Assembly (NCBI GenBank): GCA_947066815.1
Contig: CAMSZT010000003.1
Coordinates: forward strand, 62,001-126,000
From: an uncultured Lachnotalea sp.
Lineage (GTDB): Bacteria > Bacillota > Clostridia > Lachnospirales > Lachnospiraceae
Reading direction: 5' to 3'
Length of the DNA stretch: 64,000 nucleotides
Of this stretch, positions 8,143 through 16,377 are shown one piece after another (the first letter of the stretch is position 1; every line of letters begins with the position of its first letter). The notes beneath the pieces are model-generated. The model had not been told where the DNA came from. It made no database searches and worked only from the letters and a program-made list of their open reading frames with translations. A program made the position numbers and the translations under genes.

Positions 8143-8352
8143 TTACTGCTCCTTAGCAGCCAGATATTCGTTGATCGCACCGACCAGGCCGATCGGATCG
8201 ATGCCGTGCACGGCCGCCGCCTCTGCCAGGGATTCCCCCTGGGCGGAAGGGCATCCGATGCAGTGCATGCCCGCGCCCATCAGGATCGGGATGATCCCCT
8301 GGTCTATCTGGATTGCCTCGCCGATCAACGTATCCATTGTCACCTTTGCCAT
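8143..8352 (-). CDS. DUF1858 domain protein
   Basis: 69 aa. The sequence KVTMDTLIGEAIQIDQGIIPILMGAGMHCIGC is a standard DUF1858 unit: a mini-domain with a conserved CxxC-like pair, here CIGC at about residues 31-34. In anaerobes it often occurs next to, or fused to, hybrid-cluster and other redox proteins, and is thought to take part in disulfide or metal chemistry. It stands alone here. The start has CAGGAGG 7 bp upstream; a longer frame reading back to 8454 lacks a ribosome site. Confidence 0.9.
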   Translation of the reverse strand: MAKVTMDTLIGEAIQIDQGIIPILMGAGMHCIGCPSAQGESLAEAAAVHGIDPIGLVGAINEYLAAKEQ

Positions 8353-8541
8353 GACAGTTCCTCCTGAATAATAATTTGTACGTCTTATTGCATTCTTTAC
8401 GTAGTATAGCAGTTTTATTCCTTTCTGTAAACCCGTCTTTAGGCCACTTATCAATGATTTTTAGTCACGCGTATAACCCGCATTGAGTCTAATACATTGT
8501 ATATATCACTTGAATTTAAGAAATAAATTTTCAAAACTATA

Positions 8542-8570
8542 TTGACAAAAAATTTGTTTTATTTTACAAT
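8542..8570 (+). promoter_or_regulatory. Near-consensus promoter of the AT-rich island gene
   Basis: TTGACA (8542-8547) and TACAAT (8565-8570) with a 17-bp spacer, about 30 bp before the start of the membrane protein gene. The surrounding 8450-8600 stretch is strongly AT-rich and otherwise empty. Confidence 0.85.
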
Positions 8571-8602
8571 ATATGTATATATTATTGGAGGTAATCATTA
8601 TA

Positions 8603-9022
8603 ATGATGGAATCCACGAGAAAACAATCTAAATTAATAGAAAAAATGGTTTTATTTTTCTTGTTTTTGTTTTTTCTGTTTGTTTTTTTTATAAAGTTTTT
8701 TAATCAAAAATCTTTGATTGAAAATCCGAATTTTTTTGAAATCCATACCATAAGATTTCACGGAAATCAGATTACTCAACAGACCGATCTAAAGAAAATA
8801 AAAGAACTCTTAAAAGGTTACACAAAACATCGGACGCTCAAAGGATATTCTTCATATTTAGAAAAGGATGTGTTTATAGAAATAGGTGCCATAGACAATG
8901 GCAGACCTTTACACATTCTTCTAGGTAATTTTTACATTTGTTATGAAAGCGCAGAAAAGGGATTTTGGATCATACAAGGGGGTGAAGAATTACTGGAAAA
9001 AATATTGTACCTAGTAGATTGA
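8603..9022 (+). CDS. Hypothetical single-pass membrane protein in an AT-rich island
   Basis: 139 aa. A short charged N-terminus (MMESTRKQSKLIEKM) is followed by a very Phe/Leu-rich membrane segment (about residues 16-34) and a soluble outer domain of about 100 residues without recognisable motifs. GGAGG at 8587 precedes the start by 11 bp; an ATG ten codons earlier lies before that site and is rejected. The gene is much richer in A and T than its neighbours and uses AT-ending codons, which suggests recent transfer. I do not recognise the family. Confidence 0.75.
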   Translation: MMESTRKQSKLIEKMVLFFLFLFFLFVFFIKFFNQKSLIENPNFFEIHTIRFHGNQITQQTDLKKIKELLKGYTKHRTLKGYSSYLEKDVFIEIGAIDNGRPLHILLGNFYICYESAEKGFWIIQGGEELLEKILYLVD

Positions 9023-9028
9023 TCATAA

Positions 9029-9238
9029 AAAAGTGTTTTAGATTTTTTCATTGCTGACTACGGTTCAAAATACATAACAGGATATAGAACCGATTATTTC
9101 CAAATGAGAATTATTTATGATGACGTTTCTCAATGGACATATCGTCAATTTGTAGAAGGAACCGATGATTGGCGTCTTGATGCTGATAATAACCGTAATG
9201 GACATTTTAAGTCTATATTGAATTCCCAAAATCCTTAG
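9029..9238 (+). pseudogene. Fragment of an unidentified AT-rich gene
   Basis: An uninterrupted frame of 69 codons ends in TAG at 9238 but has no plausible start: it opens right after a stop, and its only ATG (9104) has no ribosome site. The peptide contains SKYITGYRTDYFQMRIIYDD and ends KSILNSQNP, so it looks like real coding sequence rather than noise. It shares the low GC of the gene before it. Most likely the 3' end of a lost gene. Confidence 0.5.
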
Positions 9239-9302
9239 CGACCTAAATATTTTCCAAATGAAACCTCAAGGACAAAACAGATTAACTTCTTTGAAAAAAT
9301 AG

Positions 9303-9350
9303 CTCCTTTTTGATAAAGCATTCACCAAAACAGACTTTATCAAAAAGGAG
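9303..9350 (-). terminator. Intrinsic terminator after the DUF1576 gene
   Basis: CTCCTTTTTGATAAAG (9303-9318) and CTTTATCAAAAAGGAG (9335-9350) are perfect 16-bp arms; on the minus strand the stem is followed by ATTTTTTC. It lies just past the DUF1576 stop at 9374. Confidence 0.85.
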
Positions 9351-9373
9351 CGGTCTTTTACCAAAGAACCTTT

Positions 9374-10729
9374 TTATTTCTTCTCCTCCTTCGGCTTCCT
9401 GAAGCACTCCAGCACGGGGATCAGCAGGAAGGCCACGATCCCGGCCGTGAAGCCGCCGTTGTAGAGCAGGAAGCCGCCGTGGATCAGGGGGACACTGGTG
9501 ACGAGGATCGCATGGATCGCTCCCGCCGCCACCCCGGCGAAGAACCCGAACCTTCCGCTCACCGGCGCAAGGCCGCTGGCAAAGGCTACGCCCACCAGGA
9601 TCCCCTGGGTGGTCAGCGTCCAGCTCTGGGCCGGTGCGATCCCGGACGCAAACATGGCGAAGGGAAGCAGAGAGGCAACCGCGTAGCCCACCAGGATGGG
9701 GAACACGGTCCTCGGCTGGGCCCCCTGGGCGCTGAAGGACATCATGCACATGAGGGCTCCCATGGTGGCCCCGGTGAATTTCACCGCGGAGAAGGTCACG
9801 TTCCCGTCCGTCATAGTCATCCCGTGGACCACATTGAAGTAAAGAAGGAGGAACAGACCGTAAATGCCGATGTTCACAAAAGTGGCCGGAATCCCAAACA
9901 GCTCCGCATAATCCGTCTTGTAGCTGTCGCTCTTCCACAGCTTTTTGTAATCCTTAAAGCAATTCTTATCCATCAGATAAGCGGCAGCGATAAACAGAAC
10001 GAAAACAATCCCAAAGAATACACTGACGAACAGCCGCTCCCCCTCGCCTAAATTGGTGTTGGTGGGCACCTCCACGCCCGCGGATTTGAAGAAGACACAG
10101 AACATGAAGAAGGCCAAAAAGCCCGCCGCCGGACCCGCATTATAGAGATCGTAACCTTTGTGGAAATTGGGAGCGTGGGCACAGAGGGCCGGCATCACGA
10201 GGCCCACGACGATGCCGAAGACAATGGCGATCAAGAGGCCCACGAAGGAGAATCCCGTCGCCTCCAGATTGGGATAGCGGAAGATAAACTCGCTGGCAAA
10301 GGGTGCCAGGGCCGTCGCAAACAGGGACAGGTTGGCGACGCTGCCGAAGGACACCTTCTTGATCCTCGAATACACCCACACGCCGAAGATAAAGGGCCAG
10401 ATGTTGACACAGTTCATGCCGAAGGTCCCGTACCCCACATTCAGCCAGAAGGCGGCCACCGTGAGTCCGGTGCACTTCGCCTTACTGAAATACAAAACGC
10501 CGCAGCAGATCAGCCCGATCAGCCCCGTGTTCAGAAAGGCGCTCCCCAGCCCCCCAAGGACGAAATAGTCCATGGTAAACTGGGAGGGCCTGGTGTTGAT
10601 GCGCACAAAGCCCGGGATCAGCTCTCCCCAGTTCCCGGCGCACACCGCCCCAACCAGAAACGCCACGGAAAACGCCAGAAGCGCCCTCAGGATCATTTTG
10701 CTGCTGTCCCACGTTTTTTCACTACTCAT
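9374..10729 (-). CDS. DUF1576 family integral membrane protein
   Basis: 451 aa, almost entirely hydrophobic, with around twelve membrane segments and a short basic C-terminal tail ending RKPKEEKK. Sections such as NTGLIGLICCGVLYFSKAKCTG and the late GFTAGIVAFLLIPVLECFRK are typical of this family of unknown function, which looks transporter-like. The start is set by AAGGAGGG before the ATG at 10729; an upstream frame of 45 codons is leader sequence. It is flanked by its own terminator and a structured leader, so it is probably a single-gene unit. Confidence 0.85.
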   Translation of the reverse strand: MSSEKTWDSSKMILRALLAFSVAFLVGAVCAGNWGELIPGFVRINTRPSQFTMDYFVLGGLGSAFLNTGLIGLICCGVLYFSKAKCTGLTVAAFWLNVGYGTFGMNCVNIWPFIFGVWVYSRIKKVSFGSVANLSLFATALAPFASEFIFRYPNLEATGFSFVGLLIAIVFGIVVGLVMPALCAHAPNFHKGYDLYNAGPAAGFLAFFMFCVFFKSAGVEVPTNTNLGEGERLFVSVFFGIVFVLFIAAAYLMDKNCFKDYKKLWKSDSYKTDYAELFGIPATFVNIGIYGLFLLLYFNVVHGMTMTDGNVTFSAVKFTGATMGALMCMMSFSAQGAQPRTVFPILVGYAVASLLPFAMFASGIAPAQSWTLTTQGILVGVAFASGLAPVSGRFGFFAGVAAGAIHAILVTSVPLIHGGFLLYNGGFTAGIVAFLLIPVLECFRKPKEEKK

Positions 10730-10792
10730 AGAAATACCCTCCTTTTGTAAAACCCTGTGACCAGACAGAAAATTTTCCCTGCCTGCCGCACC

Positions 10793-10875
10793 GGATGCCG
10801 CCGGCTTCGCCGGTATCGTTCCTCCGGGCATCCGTGTGCAGAAAGGGCAGCATTCGTCGTACACAAATGCTGCCC
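10793..10875 (-). other. Structured region upstream of the DUF1576 gene
   Basis: Two stems are visible: GGATGCC...GGGCATCC enclosing GCCGGC-TTC-GCCGGT (10793-10833), and GGGCAGCATT...AATGCTGCCC (10845-10875). The second could be a terminator for the ATPase gene ending at 10995, although only TTTC follows it. Together they fill much of the 265-bp gap and could be a regulated leader for DUF1576. Confidence 0.45.
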
Positions 10876-10994
10876 AGACGGTCGGCTCCTATGGACTCCG
10901 GCTGCACCGTGTTCTTCACGTCTGCCCGCCAGCAACCGAAGCCTTCTCTCTGTCACTACTATAGCACGCATCTCAAAATCCGTCAATTGTAATT

Positions 10995-12353
10995 TTACAG
11001 GCAGATCGTCATATAGGGAGGGATGCAGAGGATGCCCTCCTTCACGGCAAGGTTCCGGGGATGGATGATATAGCATCCGCCGATCCTCTCCCTGAATTTC
11101 CCCTTAAATCTAAGCAAGGATTCTATGGAATAACGGGTGCCCGACTTGACTTCGATGGGATATATCTTGTATTTTGTTTTACTGTTATTGGAAATAATAA
11201 AATCAATCTCCATGTCATTCCGCCGTTTTTCTTCACTGTAGTGCGTATAGAAGAACAGGCGGTGGCCGTTAGCCGTCAGCATCTGGGCGATCACATTTTC
11301 ATAGAGCATCCCCTCGTTAAGGCCCAGCCTGCCGGAAAAAATCTGTTTATAGACCTCATGCTCCAACAGCTCGTTTTCATCGAAGGCATGGCTGACCAGC
11401 AGCCCGGTATCTCCCATGTAACATTTGATATAAGTGCCGGATTCATGGAGGGATAAGCCCACATTGGGGGCGTTTGCCCGCCTGCACTCATTGGCAACCA
11501 TGGAATCCGACAGCCAGAAAAAGGTCTCTTCATATTGTTCCGCAGTGGAACCCTCCGCAATCCGCTTAAATACCACCCTTTTTTCGTGCCTGGAAAGCAA
11601 GCCTGGGATCTGGTCAAAGATCGCCAGGACTTTCGACCGGTATCTGGCACTGATCTTCATAATGTCATTGCGGTAAAGCGCAAGGATGTTCCGCTTTTCA
11701 AGATCCGCCTTCCCAAAATCCTTGTGCCCTTCCAGAAAGGCAACCACACTCATGGGCATGCCGCCGGCCAGAAGATACTGTTTAAAAATAAGCATTCCTT
11801 TTTCATGGATGCTCCGTTCAAGAGGAATCTTCCGTTCAAAGCAATCCCGGATATACCGTACCAACGGTTCCTCACCCAAAGCCCAGCAAAATTCCTCAAA
11901 GTCCATCGGATACATCTTGATATGCCGTTCCTCCGACGGGATCACGATATCCTTCACATTTTCTTTGATAGAAATCAAAGAGCCTGTCTCCATAAAGTCA
12001 TATCGGCCGTCGGCCACCAGGTATTTAATGGCCTCCCGCGCCTTTGGGAACAGCTGGACCTCGTCAAAGATGATCAGGCTCTCCCGCATATGAAGCTGAA
12101 CTCCATATTGGACCGACAGCAGCATATAAAAGGTATCCAGGTCATTTAGGTGCAGACGGAAATAATCCCTGACTTCCTCCGGCGCCCTGGCAAAGTCGAT
12201 CAGAATATAGCTTTTGTATTCATTTCTGGCAAACTCTTCCGCAATTGTGGATTTGCCGGTCCGGCGGGCTCCCTCCACCAAAAGAGCTTTTTTACCGCAG
12301 GTCTCCTCTTTCCAGGCAAGAAATTTATCATAGATTTTCCGTTTGAAAAGCAT
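10995..12353 (-). CDS. AAA ATPase with C-terminal DUF4143 domain
   Basis: 452 aa. Walker A is GARRTGKS (residues 28-35) and Walker B is LIIFDEVQLFP; the C-terminal third carries the DUF4143 nuclease-like fold with EIDFIIS and YPIEVKSG, an E-D-x(n)-ExK arrangement. Such proteins are common singletons in gut anaerobes and are suspected to act in stress or defence, but no function is established. The ATG at 12353 is preceded by AGAGGTGATGGGGA. It has no partner gene here. Confidence 0.88.
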   Translation of the reverse strand: MLFKRKIYDKFLAWKEETCGKKALLVEGARRTGKSTIAEEFARNEYKSYILIDFARAPEEVRDYFRLHLNDLDTFYMLLSVQYGVQLHMRESLIIFDEVQLFPKAREAIKYLVADGRYDFMETGSLISIKENVKDIVIPSEERHIKMYPMDFEEFCWALGEEPLVRYIRDCFERKIPLERSIHEKGMLIFKQYLLAGGMPMSVVAFLEGHKDFGKADLEKRNILALYRNDIMKISARYRSKVLAIFDQIPGLLSRHEKRVVFKRIAEGSTAEQYEETFFWLSDSMVANECRRANAPNVGLSLHESGTYIKCYMGDTGLLVSHAFDENELLEHEVYKQIFSGRLGLNEGMLYENVIAQMLTANGHRLFFYTHYSEEKRRNDMEIDFIISNNSKTKYKIYPIEVKSGTRYSIESLLRFKGKFRERIGGCYIIHPRNLAVKEGILCIPPYMTICL

Positions 12354-12548
12354 TCCCCATCACCTCTGTCTTTAGAATAGCACAGCAGAAAATGATACGC
12401 AAGTTTAAATATACATTAAATTTTGACAATACGCGCATTTAGAAAGTCCACAAAACCTGGCCATACGCATATCTTGGCCACAGCGGTTTGTTTCCCCTGC
12501 ATCGGCGTGCGAAAATCGAGTAGGAGGAGCGGTTCTTTTCCCCTACTC

Positions 12549-12604
12549 GCCGCGCGCCCCATGTGCCGCTTCTGCGGCATACTTCCTCTGCATGGGGCTG
12601 CGCA
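12549..12604. other. Inverted repeat in the 12354-12604 gap
   Basis: GCGCGCCCCATG and CATGGGGCTGCGC flank a smaller GCCGC-TTCT-GCGGC hairpin. A further stem GTAGGAGGAGC/GCTCCTCCTAC-like lies just to the left. No gene is seen in this roughly 250-bp stretch; it may be the leader of the DUF4143 ATPase gene. Confidence 0.4.
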
Positions 12605-12641
12605 TAAAAAAGGACAGCACCCGTAAACATAGGTGCCGCCC
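12605..12641 (-). terminator. Intrinsic terminator of the scf-sec-tgt-yajC transcript
   Basis: On the minus strand GGGCGGCACC pairs with GGTGCTGTCC around a 10-nt loop and is followed directly by TTTTTTATG. It lies 46 bp after the yajC stop. Confidence 0.85.
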
Positions 12642-12686
12642 AAAAGACCGGTCTCGATCCGGCCCGCAATATATTCTGCCGTTTTC

Positions 12687-13004
12687 TTACGCCTCGTTTG
12701 CCTTCTCCACTCTGGTGATGGCCGTCTTCACCATGGGGATGCGGCAGTTCTTGTTGCCGCCGAACTCCACGATGACCATGTCGTCGGTGATGTCGATGAT
12801 CACGCCGTAAAAGCCGCTGGTGGTCTCCACGCTGTCGCCCACCTCCATGCTGGCGATCAGGGACTGGAGCTGCTTCTGCTGCTTCTTCTGAGGACGGATC
12901 GCAATGAAGTACATAAATGCGATGATCACGACGATGTAGATGACCCAGAAGCCCACGCCGCCCATGCCGCCGCCGCTGCCTCCGCTGGCAAGTAATAAGT
13001 TCAT
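12687..13004 (-). CDS. yajC: Preprotein translocase subunit YajC
   Basis: 105 aa. A glycine-rich N-terminus leads into one membrane helix (WVIYIVVIIAFMYFIAIRPQ, residues about 20-39) and a basic cytoplasmic domain with the family motif MEVGDSVETTSGFYGVI. YajC associates with SecDF and the SecYEG channel. I prefer the second ATG (13004) because GGAG is 7 bp upstream; the first ATG touches that site. It starts 2 bp after the tgt stop. Confidence 0.92.
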   Translation of the reverse strand: MNLLLASGGSGGGMGGVGFWVIYIVVIIAFMYFIAIRPQKKQQKQLQSLIASMEVGDSVETTSGFYGVIIDITDDMVIVEFGGNKNCRIPMVKTAITRVEKANEA

Positions 13005-13006
13005 AT

Positions 13007-14152
13007 TCATTCTCCTTTTTCCGAGGGAGCGCCCGTCATGCGCTCCAGCTTTTCTTTTTTGTATGCGGCAAAGCGATGATTTTCGATCGCCTCCCGTATC
13101 TCACCCATCATTGTATTATAAAACCAGAGATTATGCAAGACGCAAAACCGCATTCCCAGCATTTCTTTGGCTTTCAAAAGATGCCGGATGTAGGCTCTCG
13201 AGTACCTTTTACATACCGGGCAGCCGCAACCCTCCTCGATGGGCGCGTCGTCCAGCTCGTATTTCGCGTTGAACAGGTTGAGTTTTCCCCGGTTGGTGTA
13301 GACGTGCCCGTGACGGCCGTTCCTGGTGGGATAGACACAGTCGAAGAAGTCCACGCCCCGCTCCACCGCCTCCAGGATGTTGGCCGGAGTGCCGACGCCC
13401 ATCAGATAGGTGGGCTTTCCCTCCGGCAGATGAGGCACCGTCACGTCCAGGATGTGGTACATCTCCTCATGGCTCTCCCCCACCGCCAGACCGCCCACCG
13501 CGTAGCCGTCAAGGCCCAGCTCCGAGATCTCCTTCGCATGGCGGATGCGCACGTCCTCCAAGATCCCGCCCTGATTGATTCCGAAGAGAAGCTGGTTTTT
13601 GTTGATGGTGTCCGGCAGACCGTTTAACCGCTCCATCTCCGCCTTACAGCGGACGAGCCAGCGGGTGGTCCTGGCCACGGAGGCCTCGATGTAATCCCGC
13701 TCCGCCTTGGCCGGGGCGCACTCGTCAAAAGCCATGGCGATGGTGGAGGCCAGATTGGACTGGATCTGCATGCTCTCCTCCGGACCCATGAAGATCTTCC
13801 GCCCGTCCACATGGGAGTTGAAATACACGCCTTCCTCTTTAATCTTACGGAGCCCCGCCAGGGAGAAGACCTGGAACCCGCCGGAGTCGGTGAGGACCGG
13901 CTTCTCCCAGGACATGAACTTGTGGATCCCCCCAAGCTGCTTCACCACCCCGTCGCCGGGGCGCACATGGAGGTGGTAGGTGTTGGAAAGCTGAACTTGC
14001 GTCCCGATCTGCTCCAGGTCCTCCGTGGCCACGGCGCCCTTGATGGCCGCCGCCGTGCCCACGTTCATAAACACGGGCGTCTCCACGGTCCCGTGGACCG
14101 TGGTGAGCCTGGCCCGCTTGGCCCGCCCGTCCTTCGTCAATATCTCATACAT
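13007..14152 (-). CDS. tgt: tRNA-guanine transglycosylase (queuine/preQ1)
   Basis: 381 aa, full length. It exchanges guanine-34 of GUN-anticodon tRNAs for preQ1. Seen are TDSGGFQVFSLA with the family Asp, FDCVYPTRNGRHGHVYTNRG with the nucleophile Asp, and the zinc site CGCPVC...HLL...CVLHN near residues 300-345. It lies between secDF and yajC, a common arrangement in many bacteria, with only a few bases to each neighbour. Confidence 0.97.
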   Translation of the reverse strand: MYEILTKDGRAKRARLTTVHGTVETPVFMNVGTAAAIKGAVATEDLEQIGTQVQLSNTYHLHVRPGDGVVKQLGGIHKFMSWEKPVLTDSGGFQVFSLAGLRKIKEEGVYFNSHVDGRKIFMGPEESMQIQSNLASTIAMAFDECAPAKAERDYIEASVARTTRWLVRCKAEMERLNGLPDTINKNQLLFGINQGGILEDVRIRHAKEISELGLDGYAVGGLAVGESHEEMYHILDVTVPHLPEGKPTYLMGVGTPANILEAVERGVDFFDCVYPTRNGRHGHVYTNRGKLNLFNAKYELDDAPIEEGCGCPVCKRYSRAYIRHLLKAKEMLGMRFCVLHNLWFYNTMMGEIREAIENHRFAAYKKEKLERMTGAPSEKGE

Positions 14153-14155
14153 ACC

Positions 14156-16330
14156 TTAGGATTCCTTCTTGGCAAGCTTCGTCTTCATCAGATACCAGAT
14201 GGGCCCGGTCAGGAACACGGAGGAATAGGCTCCGCAGACGATCCCCACGATCAGAGGAAGCGCAAACTCCCGGATGGAGGACACACCCATAAGGAAGAGG
14301 ACGAACACCATGATGAAGGTGGTCAGTGAGGTGTAAATGCTCCTGCTCAGGGTCTGGTTGATGCTCAGATTTACCACCGAGGCCATCTCTGCCTTGGAGC
14401 CCATGGCCTTTAAATTCTCCCGGATCCGGTCGAAAATGACGATGGTCGCATTGATGGAGTAACCCACAATGGTCAGCATGCAGGCGATAAAGGTATTGCC
14501 CACGCTCCACTTGACGATGGCGTAGAAGGCCAGCACCACTAAGACGTCGTGGACCAGGGCCAGCACGGCGCTGGTGGCGAAGCGGATGTCCTTGAAGCGG
14601 AACCAGATGTAGATCAGCATGAAGACGGTCGCCACGATCACCGCCACCACAGCGTCCCGCTTCATCTCGGAGCTGACGGTGGCGCTGATGGAATCCGCCT
14701 TGATGTTTTCCTTGTCCACGCCGTAAGCTTCCGCCAGCTTTTCGTTCAGGCTCTCCCTCTCCTCCACAGAAAGGGTCCTGGTCTTGATGATCACCTCGTT
14801 GCTGCCGCTCACCTTCTGGGTCTCCACGTTGGCGTCGCCGGTCACCTCCTCCACCAGGGGCACCACGTCGCTGTGGATGGTCTCCATAGACAGATCCTCG
14901 TTGAAGGTCACGTTGGTGGAGGTCCCGCCCTTGAACTCCAGGCTGTAATTCAAAACGCTGCCCTGGTCGCCGTTCGCATAAACGCCCATGAACACGAATC
15001 CCGCCGCGATCACCACCAGGGAACAGATGATGCAGATATATTTTTTCTTGACAAAGTCGATCTTTGCCGGAGCCTTGGCCTTGCCGTAGAGCTTCTCCGA
15101 CTGGAAGCCCAGATCATAGAGGGCATTTAACGCCAGTCTGGTGATCACCAGAGCCGTGAACATGGAGAGCACGATGCCCAGGGCCAGCGTCTGGGCGAAG
15201 CCCTTCACGGTGCCGGAACCCCTCCAGAGAAGGACCGCCGCCGCAATGAGGGTGGTCACGTTGCCGTCCACGATGGCGGAGAGCGCCTTGGAAAAGCCTT
15301 CCTTGATGGCCCCCTTCACCGTCCGTCCCGCCGCCAGCTCCTCCCGGATCCTGGCGAAGATGATGACGTTGGCGTCCACGGCCATGCCGATGGACAGGAT
15401 GATTCCCGCAATACCGGGCAGGGTCAGGGTGATGTCAAAGGCGCTCAAGAACACGATGACCAGAGCCACGTAGAAGGCCAGGGCGACGGCCGCCGCCACG
15501 CCGGGGATCCAGTAAAGGACGATCATCAGCACCGCCACCAGGATAAAGCCGATGAGACCGGCCTTAAGGCTGGTGGAGATGGCGTCCTGCCCCAGCTTGG
15601 CTCCCACCACGTTGGAGCGGATCTCCTTGAGCTCCAAAGGCAGGGAGCCGATGCGGATGGTGGAAGCGAGCTGGTTGGCGTCCTCATAGGAAGCCATTCC
15701 GTCGATGCTGCAGTTTCCGCCGGTGATCTTTTCCTGCACCGTGGGCGTCCGCACCGTCTTGCCGTCGTAGATGATGGAGATGGCCTTACCCACATTCTTC
15801 TCCGTGGCCTCGGCGAACTTCTGGCTGCCCTCCTCCGTAAGCTGCAAAGACACATAGTATTCCGTGGCCCCGGTGAGCTGATTCTTGCGGCTTGCCGGCT
15901 GGGCCGTCTCCACGTCGTCCCCGGTGAGGACCACGTTCCCCTCCGCGTCCTGGAAGGAAAGCGTTCCCGGCTGTCCAAGCTCCTCCAGGATCGCGTTGGC
16001 GTCGGACACGCCGGGGATGTCCACGTTGATCCGGTCGGAGCCCTCCTGATAGACCTCCGCCTCGTTGCTGTAGCCCGCCACCCTAAGCTGCAGCTTGTAG
16101 ATGGTATCCTGCATATCCACGTCGGACGGGTTCCCGTCCACCGTCTGGTAGGTGATACTCACGCCGCCCGCCAGGTCGAGGCCCAGCTTGATGTCGCTCA
16201 TGCTCCCGGAGCCGTCGTTCCCCAGCCCCATCAGGGCCGTGCAGTAAAGCCCCGCCACCACGGCCAGCAGAACAATGAGGCAGGCAATGCCCTTACCCCG
16301 TTTGGAATTGTTCTTTTTGTAGGTTTTCAT
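14156..16330 (-). CDS. secDF: Fused protein translocase SecDF
   Basis: 724 aa single-chain SecD-SecF. The SecD half begins with a membrane anchor and IKLGLDLAGGVSITYQT, then a periplasmic-type domain and the six-helix block with AVDANVIIFARIREEL; the SecF half starts near residue 440 and has FKGGTSTNVTF and YSINATIVIFDRIREN. Both halves appear intact. It uses the ion gradient to pull exported proteins outward. The start MKTYKKNN (ATG 16330) was chosen for its AAGGAG site and family fit; a longer frame overlaps scfB. Confidence 0.96.
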   Translation of the reverse strand: MKTYKKNNSKRGKGIACLIVLLAVVAGLYCTALMGLGNDGSGSMSDIKLGLDLAGGVSITYQTVDGNPSDVDMQDTIYKLQLRVAGYSNEAEVYQEGSDRINVDIPGVSDANAILEELGQPGTLSFQDAEGNVVLTGDDVETAQPASRKNQLTGATEYYVSLQLTEEGSQKFAEATEKNVGKAISIIYDGKTVRTPTVQEKITGGNCSIDGMASYEDANQLASTIRIGSLPLELKEIRSNVVGAKLGQDAISTSLKAGLIGFILVAVLMIVLYWIPGVAAAVALAFYVALVIVFLSAFDITLTLPGIAGIILSIGMAVDANVIIFARIREELAAGRTVKGAIKEGFSKALSAIVDGNVTTLIAAAVLLWRGSGTVKGFAQTLALGIVLSMFTALVITRLALNALYDLGFQSEKLYGKAKAPAKIDFVKKKYICIICSLVVIAAGFVFMGVYANGDQGSVLNYSLEFKGGTSTNVTFNEDLSMETIHSDVVPLVEEVTGDANVETQKVSGSNEVIIKTRTLSVEERESLNEKLAEAYGVDKENIKADSISATVSSEMKRDAVVAVIVATVFMLIYIWFRFKDIRFATSAVLALVHDVLVVLAFYAIVKWSVGNTFIACMLTIVGYSINATIVIFDRIRENLKAMGSKAEMASVVNLSINQTLSRSIYTSLTTFIMVFVLFLMGVSSIREFALPLIVGIVCGAYSSVFLTGPIWYLMKTKLAKKES

Positions 16331-16377
16331 TGTCACTATTCTCCTTCTATCTTGCATTCCGTCCGGCAGAACAGGGC

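Noticed and set aside
9104..9238. Independent 44-aa gene from the ATG at 9104
   Set aside because: No ribosome site, and the coding-like frame extends upstream of the ATG; treated as part of a gene fragment.
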